The notes under the pieces are model-generated. The model was given only the letters and a program-made list of their open reading frames with translations. It was not told the DNA's origin and did no database searches. A DNA stretch of 64,000 nucleotides from Tanypteryx hageni (Eukaryota; Arthropoda; Insecta; Odonata; Petaluridae). Positions 36,618 to 48,432 of this stretch are shown here, piece by piece. Both the position numbers and the translations under genes were made by a program. The stretch covers positions 56,530,407-56,594,406 of the forward strand of contig CM054115.1 in assembly GCA_028673005.1 (NCBI GenBank), read 5' to 3'. The first letter of the stretch is position 1; every line of letters begins with the position of its first letter.

Positions 36618-36828
36618 GCACGTGGGTGACGTTCGGCAGCGGGGTGAGCGAGGAGGCAGCGGAGGAAGTGGTTAGGCTTGCATACGAGAGCGGCATTAAC
36701 GTATTCGACGTGTCCGAAGCGCCGCACTCGGGTCCAAGGGCGGAGGTACAGCTGGGGAGGATACTACACAGAAGGGGGTGGAAGAGAGCATCGTTCGTGG
36801 TCACCACCAAGATTTACTGGAACGCCAA
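36618..36828 (+). CDS. Hk: Hyperkinetic-type Kv channel beta subunit, exon A (internal)
   Basis: This exon encodes about 70 residues of the aldo-keto-reductase (AKR) core of a cytoplasmic Kv-channel beta subunit, from GTWVTFGSGVSEE through FDVSEAPHSGPRAE to VVTTKIYWNAK. Acceptor tttccag ends at 36617 and donor gtaagg starts at 36829. The first Gly codon is split: two bases lie here, one in an unseen upstream exon. The final Lys codon is split AA|G with exon B. In the family this part forms the first strands and helices of the TIM barrel and holds catalytic Asp and Lys. Both are present (FD; TTK). The Tyr of the vertebrate tetrad is replaced in the SEAPHSG stretch. GC content is clearly above that of the flanking DNA, as expected for coding sequence. 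The Hk assignment rests on the insect-like DVSEA...GPRAE signature. Upstream exons were not found in 1-36617. Confidence 0.93.
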
Positions 36829-38860
36829 GTAAGGATCAACGGGCGAGACTAAAAATTAATTTCGGTTGATTAACTACACTAAAATTCGAGAATATACAAT
36901 AACACGAATTTCAGAGATTTTTCTGTTCCTTGGTAGTTTTTGTCTTCCGTTAGTATTGGAGTTACAGACGATAATGCCAATAAAAATTCATAAATCGTTT
37001 TAGGGCCACAAATAAATGCGACTGCGAATTTTTGAATCTTTTAAGTCTTGAACTCGAACCTCTCCTGAATACGAATTTTCTAATTTTGGCCTATCAAAAA
37101 AGTAGCCTATGAAATTCACAATTTAATTTTTTAATTCTATTACATCTGATAAAGGTTACTCTGGTATAGTTGACCAATGTAGTCTGCCTTGATTATTTCA
37201 AAATGCGTTCGTGTTTATATATTTTTGAATGGATCTTATTTTAGGTTGTTAAGAACATTTAACACTTGCTGCGATTAATTGTAAGTGATTCGACTTAGTC
37301 TTACAAATTCTATCGGCAGTACTTTCGTGCTGATGATCCATGCATATGACCATCACAATACTAAAAGTAACTCTCCTTATAAGGGAAGACATATTTTGAA
37401 ATTTTTACTGCCGAAGAGCAGTTCAAATACTTCATTTGTTAATTGGCAAATAATAAATGCGGAACGGGCAAATGGAAAAGGATGCGGTGACAGAAGAAAA
37501 GAGAGAAGAATGGTGGTGGACTGAGGGAAAACGAGAAAAAGGGCAGAAAGAGAGAGTTGATAACGAGAAAGAAAATATTAGAGAAAAAGTGAAATGACAG
37601 AAGCAAGTTGGATGGCATAAGTCTGAGTGGGGGTACAGACGATAAGAGGGTTAAGGGACGGGCTATCTACAAAAGAAAGAGATAGAGGTAAATGTTGAAG
37701 AAAATAAATAAATGCGGCTTAATTAATGCCTATATGCGGAAGAGTTTCGGCAATGATAGAATAAGATACAAATGGGAGTAAAGTAGTAGAGAGTAAGAAT
37801 TGAAAAGCTAGAGGAAAGGCAGAAGTTGGTGAGCGGTGGGAGAGTTGGAGGGAGAGGCACGAAGATGAAGGACACGAGGTGTAGGGAGCCGGAGATGGGA
37901 CGTCATCCGTGCCTCTCCCTCCAACTCTTACAACGACTTTTCAATATTAAAAGGGAGAACGAGTTTCAGATAGAAGCGAAACAAATTTAAGCAAATTGGC
38001 TCGGTTATCGCGGAAGTAGAGAAACATTTTTGAAACTTTATACAGGAGTTGACGGAAAAGGTTACAAGCGAATGGCGAATATTGCGTCACTACGAGAGCT
38101 ACTTACGAAATAGTAATTGATGCTTTGACTTTCGGCCTATAATCTTTCCTAGAAAATTAAACTGTTTTCTACAGCCTAATAAAAAAAATTCCATTTTATT
38201 AAAGAGACAAATTTACAACTTTTGCATGACCGAGCATCCAAATGCAATTTTTTATATTCATTGACACAAATAGATATTTGATTTATTATAAACTCAAAAT
38301 ATTTTATTTTCACTCAAAATTCAATCTAATCATTGTGTTGTCTGCTTACAAAACAGCATGCACTCTAGATGGGTGTCTGCTGAGGGGAGGGGGCAAGAAA
38401 GGGGGGGGGGCAGTTGTCCCCCTCTGGATCAAGGGCCATTGATGTCTGCTTAGGTCAGGGGATCAACGCGATTATTTTTCTGAGGTCAGGCAAGCATGTG
38501 GAAGACCCCTTGCAATATGCTTGGAACAAACCACTAAAATATTAAGCTCACCAAACCTGACTGTGAGAGCTTGCCTATCACCTTGCTCCTCCCTGAAAAG
38601 GTTCCAGCAGATGCCCATCCATATCTAACTTGTTATACTGCAACTATACTTGCATTATAGGCTTTTCCAGAGAATCTCTTTGCATTGTATTGTATTTTTT
38701 GCAAAATCAAAACATCATTAAATACCAGCCTTTCCAAAATAAGGAGCATTCTAGCAAATTATTCGTCTAAGATTTTAATATTCCTATTAGTATAAAAGCT
38801 AATCTGATATTAATTTGCAAGAAAATATAATTAATCAAAAGCTGATAGCTTAATCTAGCA
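36829..38860 (+). other. Hk intron (A-B), first part
   Basis: Begins with donor gtaagg. Contains purine-rich DNA (37480-37900), the hairpin at 37797-37945 and G-rich DNA near 38380-38410. No exon is seen. Confidence 0.7.
37797..37945. repeat. Inverted repeat with 21-bp perfect stem
   Basis: 37841-37861 is the exact reverse complement of 37908-37928 (agttggagggagaggcac and its complement form the core), with a 46-bp loop. Outer flanks attgaaaag (left) and cttttcaat (right) extend the pairing imperfectly. It may be a hairpin RNA or a MITE. Confidence 0.75.
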
Positions 38861-38930
38861 CAGGGGTGGCCAAACTTCTACCCTTGGAGCCCCATGCAAT
38901 AATCTTTAGAATTTTGATAGCTGCATGATA

Positions 38931-40229
38931 CGAGGGTGGTTCAAATGAAAACAGCAAAAGGGAAAAGAAAGTGGGAAGAAGTATGAAATCCTATTATTAT
39001 TGTTATTGCTATTGTTGTTGTTTGTTATTTTTGTTATTATTGTTATTATTATTTTGGTGGGATATTTGGTGGTATTTGGTACCCCTTGTCATATAAATAT
39101 GGCATCTCATATAGAACATTGCACAAAATTGGGGTTGAGATCAGTGATATGTTTTTGAATGCAGAAGGAGTGAAACCAATTGAAATACAAAGGAGGATGG
39201 TTAATGTGTGTGGAAATAACTGTTTATCACAGAGGAGAGTGTATAAATGGATTAAAAAGTTTTAAAATGTTGTACAAGACACTGCTCAGCCAGGCCAGGC
39301 TGATCGCATAGTCACATCGGAGAACATTTCTGCCGTTGATAGGCTCAATCGCGAAAACCGTCACATTCAAGTGAAAGAAATCAGTCAGAAATTGAACATC
39401 CATGTTGGATCTGTTCACAATATTGTCCACAAAGAGCTTGGATTCAATGAAGTTTGTGCGAGGTGGGTGCCCCAGCAACTCACTGAAAACCTGAAGCAAC
39501 AACATGTTGATGCCTGCTCTGTGCTACTCTCTCGGTATGAAGCTGAAGAGGAAGATTTCTTGAACTGCATAGTGACCAGGGATGAGACATGGGTCAATCA
39601 CTTTCAGCCTGAGAGTAAGCAAGCAAGTAAAGAATGGTGGCATCCAAGCTTGCCAAAGCCAAAAAAATTCAAAGCGACACTATACGCAGGGAAAGTGATA
39701 TTGATTGCATTTTGGGACAAAAATGAAGCAATTTTGGAGAGTTACATGAAAAAAGGGACAACTGTCAATAGTGATTCTTACCACGATCTTCTTAAGAATG
39801 GACTGAAGGCTGCAATCCTGTCCAAACATCGGGGACTCATCTGAAAAGGGGTTTGTTTGCAACAAGCCAATGCCCATCCTCATAATGCCCGTGCGACTCT
39901 TGAAACCATTCAGGATCTGCATTTTAAAGTGATATCCCCTTATTCCCCAGACTTGGCTCCAAGTGATTTTCATCTTTTTGGCCCACTCAAAGAGGCATTA
40001 TGAGGGAAACACTTTTGTTCCAACTGTGATCTTAAAAATGCGGTGCATGATTAGCTGATCAAGTAACCAAGAAAGTTCTTCTCCGACGGAATGCGTGTGT
40101 TGGTTTCGTGATGGCATATGTGCATTGCAAGAGGATGGGACTATGTTGAAAAGTAAATGAGTATTTTGTCAAGGTTTTAATAAAACATTTTTCTTTTCAC
40201 TTTTGCAGTTTTCATTTGAACCACCCTCA
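38931..40229 (+). mobile_element. mariner-family transposon (about 1.3 kb)
   Basis: The inverted ends are cgagggtggttcaaatgaaa plus acagcaaaag on the left and the complementary cttttgcagttttcatttga plus accaccctca on the right. TA is duplicated at 38929-38930 and 40230-40231. A (TTA/TTG)n microsatellite lies at 38990-39055 inside it. The transposase is broken. Confidence 0.92.
39127..40160 (+). pseudogene. mariner transposase pseudogene (SETMAR-like)
   Basis: Blocks in order: FLNAEGVKPIEIQRRMVNV (first HTH), QAD-IVTSENISAVDRL, HIQVKEISQKLNIHVGSVHN (second HTH), LGFNEVCARWVPQQLTENL. The longest open part (39371-39844) then gives RDETWVNHF (first catalytic Asp kept; the preceding Gly is changed), QASKEWWHPSLPKPKKFKAT and VILIAFWDKNEAI. 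The second catalytic Asp is lost: the LQHDNARPH motif reads LQQANAHPH. The third is kept in YSPDLAPSDFHLFGPL. In-frame stops occur near 39263, 39842 and after LKEAL. Insect-type mariner, inactive. Confidence 0.9.
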
Positions 40230-40389
40230 TACAATGGCAGATCCAGAAAAAATCAATGGGGGGGCACGTAATAGAAAAAATGTTAAGTAGTATATTAGGG
40301 TCCGGTAAATTTTTACATAATAGCTGTAACATATGCAGTTCTAGCAGATCTTAAAGGTTATTAATTAAATATAAACTCATTTTATTTAT

Positions 40390-40598
40390 TTATTCATATA
40401 TTTCATTGTAAACACAATTAACAATCTCATCACAATTAACAATCTCGTTCTTCTCAGATACAACACTTAACAAGTCCAATGATCGAGCTCTTGAGAGAGC
40501 AGCATATAGTTGCCTGTGACTGAATACAGATTTCGGAAGGTATAAGCAGATTCTATCAAAAGTCTGTCCCTGTGACTTGTTGATAGTCATTGTAAAGG
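40390..40598 (-). pseudogene. Helitron helicase C-terminal fragment
   Basis: The minus strand reads (LTF)[18 protein letters not shown], then [17 protein letters not shown] and a short tail to a stop. INKSQGQT and YAALSRAR are the last motifs of Pif1-type Helitron helicases (motifs V/VI). Upstream of about 40598 the coding sequence is cut off abruptly and replaced by an R2-like sequence. Confidence 0.85.
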
Positions 40599-40609
40599 TT
40601 AAAATGAAA

Positions 40610-40770
40610 AAATGCTAAAAATTACATGAGTAAACCTCCACTTCTGGTGAACCGATTTTAACCAATAACTAATCAGCTCTTCCCCTTACAATAAAAATGT
40701 TAAATATGAAATTTGATGATGATCCGGTAATTAGTTCTTGAATTAGACCGCTCACAAAAACATATGGAGA
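40610..40770 (-). repeat. Repeat R2, partial copy
   Basis: taaacctccacttctggtga, accgattttaacc, aactaatcagctctt, aaaatgttaaatatgaaatt and agaccgctcacaaaaaca follow the order of 58930-59060. It directly abuts the Helitron helicase fragment. Confidence 0.75.
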
Positions 40771-40896
40771 AAGTATAAATTGGTCCGAGAACAAAGAGTG
40801 TTATAACGAATCAGCATTGTACGGGGTAGCATTAAACAGGGTATTATTTTTGATGAGTTTGTAATCGGGACTGGGAAGGTGATTTATAGTTGTTTT

Positions 40897-41262
40897 TTAA
40901 ATTATGTTCATTGTATTTTTTAAACAGCTCTTACATGATTTTTTGGTTGTATCATTCAGGTTTTTAATGGATGATTCAATGCGTATAATATAATCCAAAG
41001 TAGGTTCTTTGTGAGGGAGACAAAAGTTAAGTCCTTTGCACAAGACATTGAGTTCTTGTTTATAAAATGTTCCTTGAGACAAGTTTTGGACAATATCAGT
41101 GTCATCAAAGTGTTCCATGTGATAACTAAAAGATTTTATGTTTTGTGCATGCATGAGAAAAAGAATCCTTGGCATGGAGTAGTTTCCCCTAAACCCGGAG
41201 AGTGTGTGTGAGATTGCATGTGCTAGGTCCCTGGCATGGAGTAATTTTTCATAAACTGGCAT
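40897..41262 (-). pseudogene. Penelope-like element N-terminal fragment
   Basis: The minus strand reads HFDDTDIVQNLSQGTFYKQE, then LNVLCKGLNFCLPHKEPTLD and YIIRIESSIKNL. This is the 'NLSxxxLxxxExxVLxKGLNF' segment I associate with the start of Penelope-like polyproteins. No reverse-transcriptase domain follows; the reading ends at 40897. The upstream 41172-41262 is shared with 35282-35370 (R6), so the two loci may carry pieces of related elements. Confidence 0.55.
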
Positions 41263-43113
41263 GTAAGTGCTTCCATTTTATTATTTTTATGGTTATTAAG
41301 AGGTTTCTCCATTCTGTATTAGTTGTAATTAACTAAAGATTAGTTTCTGGAAATACCTTCAAGGCAATGTATCCTATGATATATATATAAAATTTTCGAG
41401 AATAAAACTTCGGAAAATACGCTTTGCATTTTCCAGGAAAATAATTAGTGAGGAAGCAGATGGTGCTACAGTAAGTCAGTTTTTGAGAAAGACAGGACAT
41501 GTGCCCTAACAGCGGGAATATGTGGGAAATTTTGTAAGGAAGGTATTCGGCTAATTTGGTAATAACCATTTTACCCATCTAGGCACTATATGCTTTGTGG
41601 GTGAAGGACTTGTGGCCCATTTTCAACATTTCGCGGCCCACCATTGGGCTGTGGCCCAGACTTTGAAAAACCCTGGATTCATACTATCATAATTTGTTTC
41701 TATGACCTATTATCGTTCAATTTTAGAAATAACAATTCATCATTTTTATCGAATCTAAAATCATATTAACCTTTTTCACATTTGGATCGATCATTACTCG
41801 ATTTCAAAGGATTTTTCAATTCTGTTTTCATAGACTGTTCTGCTAGCCCAAAACCCAACATTTTTCAAATTTGTCAGGTCTCTGACTTGTAAAAATTTGT
41901 CAAAAAAGATGACATGACCTTATTGATCTTCAACAAATGTAAGCAATTCCGTTACTACTCGTGAACCTAAATTCAACCCTGGTCTTTTAGAGGTTGTTTC
42001 TTTACCTGTGTAAAATATTAAATGATAGCAATAACCATTAGCTCCATAGAATGCCCAGAATTTGTGCCCGAATCTAATTGGTTTACCGCAAATGAATAGT
42101 TTCATTCTTTAATGGTCATAGTATTTAACAATCATTTCATCCACGGGGAAATAATTTGAACTAGCGTAATTGTCCATAAAATATGACGAGTATGCGTGAA
42201 TTAAGTATTAAGTTAAAATTGAAATAAAAATTAATTAAACTAAGTTTTATATGCACTAAAAAATAAGCAATAAATATAAAATTCACATAATTGAGTGTTC
42301 CAGAGAGTAAAAATAGTTTTGGGAGAATGGAAATTGTTTGACAAAGAAATACATAATGCTATACAATTCTTACATGCCCAAAATTATTTTTAATCAATGT
42401 AACATTTAATTTTGTTTCTCTCCCTCTCTCTCTCTCATATTAAAGCATTCAAAGCACGCATTCTTTATGCATAGATTATAAGGATTAGGGAAGCAATACA
42501 ATCTCAAGGTTTTACTATGACACGGTCACCAAGGCAACATATCATTAAAAAGCTTAAATTTTTCAAATAAATATTATTTAAATGTAGAACTTGAGTGATT
42601 TTGTATTGTAGGCATAATGCAATGATAAGAATAAAAACTTTGTTTATTTTTCTTTAAAACGGTCTAGGTCCAAAGATCATAGGTCAATTCTTTCTAATTT
42701 TAATTTGCAAAAGAGTAAAAGCCTTTAAGTCCAAAAATCAATTTTTACATGTTATCTTATGGGAAATAGAAATTATCTACTGGAGTTGAACTCGGAGAAA
42801 GTTTGTTAAAAATAGCATAACAGTCAGTCAGGGGTGCAGTCTGGTGGCGCATTGTGGAAGTTGTTGCAGATGGAGAAAGAGAAATAAATATACTCCCCAT
42901 TTTTTAAAAAGAGCAGGTAATTATTTCAATCAAAAGTCTAACCTTATATACTTTGTCATCTTTATAAATTTTGTTGCTGTCAGCAAAATTTAAAACAGAC
43001 TTCAATTGTATATATGTTTCGAGTTATGGCTTTCCATACCATTGTATTTTTACACCCAAATTGTCTTCTACTGACCAACACATCCCATTGTAATCATATT
43101 GTATATTATGTAA
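41263..43113 (+). other. Hk intron (A-B), middle part
   Basis: 41600-41675 ends gggctgtggcccagactttg plus aaaaaccctg, a hAT-like right end without a partner. A CTCT run lies at 42418-42436. No gene seen. Confidence 0.5.
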
Positions 43114-43115
43114 TA

Positions 43116-43455
43116 CAGTAGGGTCTCAGTTAATGTAGTTAATGCATTCTGTGCCGAGCTACATTAGCCGAAATTTTCGTAAGCTGAAGTTTGAACTTAC
43201 AAGTTAAAAGGCCTAATTGGTGAATGGGACCTGGAAACTTACCTTTTTCTTAGGTTTTTTACACACAATTAAAGTATTTAAACAAGGAACAAGTATATAA
43301 ATTACATGTTTAAACATAATATAAGCCAAACAAAGAATGTAAACAAACTCAGCAGCAGATTGGCTGAGTCCAACAAGAACAGTTCGGATTGGCCGAAAAT
43401 GGCACCCACATGTACTATGTTAGCCAAAGCAACTACGATAAACAAGGACCTACTG
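43116..43455. mobile_element. Tigger/pogo-like MITE, 340 bp
   Basis: Left end cagtagggtctcagttaatg, right end (complement) cagtaggtccttgtttatcg. TA duplicated at 43114-43115 and 43456-43457. No ORF. The CAGTAGG(G)TC terminus is that of Tigger/pogo elements. Confidence 0.8.
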
Positions 43456-43872
43456 TAAATGTATATACATTATATGTAATACGTATAAAACTGACGAAAT
43501 AACTTAAAACTCACTTTTTACACAAAAGATCTTCTAACTTTGCACACACTAAAAATGACTACACTCTAAGCATTCCTAGTACAGAATGTCCCTACTGATA
43601 CCATATGACCCCAGCATCCTATAAATAGGTCAATACATTATATTGCATAATTCAAGCAGGATTTATACAAAATAATACAATTGGATAATATTTATCATTA
43701 AAGGAAGATATCATCTTGTATTTCAGCAAAGCAAAGCAAGTTATAGAAAGTAGTTTTTAAAATATTCAAAAAATACCAACACTGTGTACTGCTTCACAAA
43801 AAAACACCAAGTACAAAATTAATTAAGTAATGCAAGAAGGAAGAATATAATTAATAATGTTATATAATATGA

Positions 43873-45010
43873 GTTTTTGGTGCTTGCATACTGCAAGCAC
43901 TTAAAAAATCACCATAAACCTAGATCTAAACTCATAACTAAACCAACACGGCAGCATTTGAACTACACCGAGTCCATTTAAATAAGATAATTGTCTTCAT
44001 TTTCTGCAAAATTAAGGCAACTATCCAGAATGTCTAAATTCTCTGACAATCGTCTCCTGTCCAAGTTTTCGAATTTCAGGTTTCATCGCTCAGATTGCCC
44101 TTTTTCAGCAATAACTATAATCATCATTAACACAATAGCCTATATGTTACAATAAAAATTAGGTAAAAATTAAGATATTTTTGTGTTAGAGTTATTGCAT
44201 CATCATCCGTGCCTTTTAGTATGTATCCGGATAAAAAAATTAATTTAAAATTATGTCATCATATGTATACTTTGTTGGCTGAAATCAAATGGATTATAAT
44301 GCAGTCTAAGCATTAAATCAGGGGTCGGCAACCTTTTCTGCATGGCGGGCCACATTTGCAGTTGTGAATGTTTCGGAGGGCCCCATTGGGAGTCAAGAAA
44401 GCCTTGGCGGGCCGGATGAGCGAATAAATCAGAAGATTTCTAGAGATTCTGTGATTTCATATGAACAAAATCAAGTCTACGTAATTTACTAGCGTTAAAA
44501 CTTCACCAGAAAAGGCTTTGAGACCATAATTTTACTCAAAAAATATAAAATTGCCCATGAGAAATTTTCCTGAGCACTTTTTCATTACAGCTTTGCGGAC
44601 CGCATAAAGCATTCTCGAGGGCCGCACGTGGCCCGCGGGCCATAGGTTGCCGACCCCTGCATTAAATCAATGTTCTTGAAGTATGGAAAATCAATTTCCA
44701 TTGAAAGGCATTGGAGTTGTTGCAATGGTAGTTAATATTTTTCATTGTTGAAAACTGAAAAACTTTTCATAATTTTATGGTTAAAATCAAATTTTTATGC
44801 AAATTCAGCATGGATTTGATTTTTGTCTTCAAGAAAAATATACTTCATTCTTTCATCCACAGTATGGTGCATGTCCTGATTTTGTATCTTAATTGTAAAT
44901 AATTTTAAAAAGCAATTTTATATAGCCCTGCAAAGTTTTCAATGCTTTTCTTATGGGTGTTTAAAATTGGACATTGGGGTCAAAAATACCCTTTAAATAT
45001 AACATTTTCT
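43873..45010 (+). repeat. Dispersed repeat R4, copy 2 (contains a MITE)
   Basis: Collinear with 411-1625, interrupted at 44319-44659. It starts with gtgcttgcatactgcaagca and ends with ggggtcaaaaataccctt. Confidence 0.88.
44319..44659. mobile_element. hAT-type MITE, 341 bp, with paralogous empty site
   Basis: Inverted ends caggggtcggcaaccttttc and ataggttgccgacccctg; the next block ggcgggccac/gtggcccgcgggcc is also inverted. cattaaat is duplicated at 44311-44318 and 44660-44667. Copy 1 of R4 has a single aagcattaaatcaatg at about 1274. Confidence 0.97.
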
Positions 45011-46395
45011 GGAATTTCGGATTTTTTCCAGAGGTTGTACCCAATGGCCAAACAGAAAAATCTGAAATTGGGAAAATTCATGTTTTGGCCCCGTTTTTGT
45101 CCCATAAGAAAAGCACGTAAATCGGTGCAGAGGTTTATATATTTGCTTTTTATAATTATTTACCATCAAGATTTGAATTCTGGACTTAAACTATCAGATG
45201 GCTGAAAGATGGTAGCTTCTTATTTGTGACAACAGAGTTTGAATACATGCATTATTTGCACAAATATATGTTTTTTATCCTAAAAAAGGAGTTTTTTTCG
45301 GATCTCAACAATGGGAAATTTGCATGGTGACCAGACCAATGCTTTTAAAAGAGAATTAATGAGCTATATCAGTGCCCTGGATTAAATTGTTCTTCTGGGT
45401 CTTTCAGCCTATTTTATGACGTTACATACTTAAGACGATGTAAGCACATGATGACGTCATAAAGTACAGATAGGAGGATACCAATAGAAGGATACTAATG
45501 TTTAGGCACTTCCAGATAAGTTGGAGACTTGAAAATTTTCTGGGTAGGACTATATGCATAACCGACTAGAAAATGGAAAATTTCAAAAAAGTTATATAAT
45601 GCAGCTTCTAAAAATTTGCAAACATTTAAACAAATATTTAATGTTTATGTATTTCTGAATGTGCCACAAAGCAGAAATTTTTTGTAAAGGTAGAATTTGT
45701 GAAATAACCAAATGGGGATTATATAAATTCTTATATTTTAATTGATTTGGCTGTTAAAAATTCTTCAAGTTTAAACAAATAGATAAATGTATAGGTAATT
45801 AGAGACGAACTAGGGGGCTGAAAATTTTCACCTTTTTAGAGATTAGTGAAAATGCACAAATACACATTTGAAAATCTCCATGAAGTTGTTATTGCAGCCA
45901 ATAAAATTTTTTTAAATTTGAACAATTAGATCAATATTATTTCTCTTCTAGATGTGTTACAACTTTATAATTTGGCAGAAATATGTGGCAGGAGGAAAGA
46001 AAACAAATGATTGCTGAGCAGAAAAGACAACAATGTGAGGACTTCTCCAAATATAGGCAAACGGAGCAAATAATATGCAAAACAGCCAACCAAACATTTT
46101 TTCCTCGATTGTAATAATAAATTTTAATGTAGGTTATAGTAAACAAATACCTTATGAAGTAAGCATAATGACATTAAGTACTATTCTTCAAGTACCTAAA
46201 AAAAACTTAACAAAAATTTATAACATTCAGCATTGTGAAATCTCAAAGAAAGCATTTGGAAACTCTGTGTATGCAGACATGGAGTACACCTTTCCATTCT
46301 TGTTTTCCTTGGCATTCTAATTAGATGGCATGTAGAAGAAGACTGGAGTTTCATCAGTATTGCATATTTAACTCAAAAGGTAATTTACTAATTTA
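45011..46395 (+). other. Hk intron (A-B): Helitron-like repeat continuation
   Basis: Contains degenerate units of the type seen at 7050-7700 (tagataagttggagacttgaaa near 45510 and similar text near 45660 and 45800). Near 46270-46310 is a word set (tctgtgtatgcagacatgga) that resembles the end of R5. The short ORFs are not supported as genes. Confidence 0.45.
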
Positions 46396-46750
46396 CTAAA
46401 ATTGGTCAACTGATTCCAATTTTGGTTAACATTGGACAACAATGACGACCACTTTACATGAAGATCTACATGTAGTTTACAATGTTCCTTTGTTTCAACT
46501 CAGGAACCGCTTGACGTATTGTGATGAAATTTGGTATTGAGAAGTTTTGTTAAAATTAATTGACCGATTCCAATTTTCGTTAAAAGCAGACAATAATTAT
46601 GACTACTTTACATGAAGGCCTACATGTATTTTACAACATACCTCACTTGCTTCTCGTTCAATTCTCATCTGTGGGAAGATATTGAGAACACGTTAAATCT
46701 CAAAGTCTGTGTACTCCGACATGTAGTACACCTTTCCAATCTTGTTGAGT
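46396..46750 (+). repeat. Dispersed repeat R5, copy 2
   Basis: Follows 23770-24115 closely: accgcttgacgtattgtgat, ttaattgaccgatt, acatgaaggcctacatgta, ctgtgtactccgacatgtag and cacctttccaatcttg. Confidence 0.9.
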
Positions 46751-48432
46751 ATAGGTATAGTTTGTTCATTGATTGAAAAGGTTTGTTATTTCTTATTCTT
46801 TTAAGAAAAAATAATATAATAATTTTTTAAATGTAATTGCAAAAATTAATACTGTATTAATTGAAAACCAGATCATAAGTACACAATGAAAAATTTCAGT
46901 TGATAAAATTATTTTATCTTGTTTCATTGTTGTAAAAACATCGACTAAACATTTAACTCTACTTTGCACTTGAATTTAAGACGGCCCTCAATTTTCACAA
47001 GCTGAAATTTGGCAAAAAACCTTGTCTTAGATTCAGATAAATATGGTATATCTCCAGGTGATTGGCTACAAAACCATATCAAAGTTTTGAATATTCCAAA
47101 TTTGAAGCCATCTAGCAGAAAATCCATGAACTATTTGTAAAATACAACCAGTGAAAAATTCATAAATCAATAAAAGCTATCTAATTCAAAAAGAATTTTC
47201 CAAATATCCTGTAAAACAAAAGTTGACTGTCCATAGATGAATGTGCAGACAGAGTGATCACATAAGCATGTTTTTTTTTTCTTTTAAGAAAACATGCTAA
47301 AAAGGTGAGAGTGATGATGATGCCAGTGTAGTTGAAGAGAGAATTTCCATTGATAGATGCATTCAGTTATACATTTAATTGATATAAAGGCTCGAGCAAT
47401 GTATTTTTATCTCAGAACAAGAAATAATGAATGTCTACATGCTACAGGGGAAGCTAATCAGAGAAAAACTTAAATACATGAGGCAAGCAAGGCTCCAAGA
47501 TTCTTATGAGAAATTAACAAAAAAAAAGAGGAAATCATAATCCACTGGTTCAATAGCCTCAACTGTATCTATCCCCGATGTATCTCCAATGAAGACAGAT
47601 GTGTTTACAATCAAAGCCTCAGATGTGTCTTCAACCAATCACTCACATATTTCTACAGCCAATATACCAGATGTAACTTAATTTCAGTTATCTGTTATTA
47701 CCTCCTTCACTTTGAAAGCAGAACTGTGGTAGCATTTTATGTAAATAAATAATAGATACCTGTACTGTTGTTTATTTTTACATTAATTTTTTGTTATTTT
47801 GTCATCCCATGCTTTACTAAAATTCATGTGATAAAAACATTGGGACTTAAATAGCAGATGCAGTAACAGTACAATCATTATATACTAACCACCAGTGGTT
47901 CAAAAAATACTCTAGTCCAGATTAGTGAGGTTCATCCTGTATAATATACTCATATGAGGGTGGATCAATAAATGACCAGAATTTAACTACATTTTCCAAA
48001 TTTATTGCTTGACCTTAATAAAACTAACACAGTTCTCAGTGACATAGGTACATAATTTTTCAACAGAGCAACCAATAAAAGATTGTCTATGCCTTTGTAT
48101 TAGTAGGTTGTGCCCTGCAATACAAACCAGTCTTTGATGGCTGCAATAATGTCATCGTCATTTTTTAAACATAACTCTCTGAGATGCTTTTTTAGGAGTA
48201 CAAACAGAACAGGACATACATAGACACTTTTCACATTCAATGTTTCAGCTAGCATCTAATTTGAAATATCAGGAACAAAAGTCTGGTTACTTGTTGATCC
48301 CTCCTCATATATGGGTGCATTATCCAATACGAGTTGGTAATTATAGTTAAGTGAAATTATTATGTCAATGAGTGCTACGCAATATCCTTGAAATTAACAG
48401 ATGGATATTCTGACTCACCTCATTCTTCCCAG
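46751..48432 (+). other. Hk intron (A-B), last part
   Basis: Ends with the exon B acceptor. A possible mariner-like end lies at 47954-47980 (gagggtggatcaataaatga). 47960-48290 on the minus strand has a weakly transposase-like reading, too degraded to name. Confidence 0.4.

Noticed and set aside
38861..41675. A single hAT element bounded by caggggtggccaaac and gactttgaaaaaccctg
   Set aside because: The flanking 8-mers (atctagca and gattcata) do not match and the ends pair poorly; treated as unrelated half-elements.
47954..48320. Minus-strand mariner-like sequence with a gagggtggatcaataaatg end
   Set aside because: Only one end and very weak coding similarity; not listed as an element.
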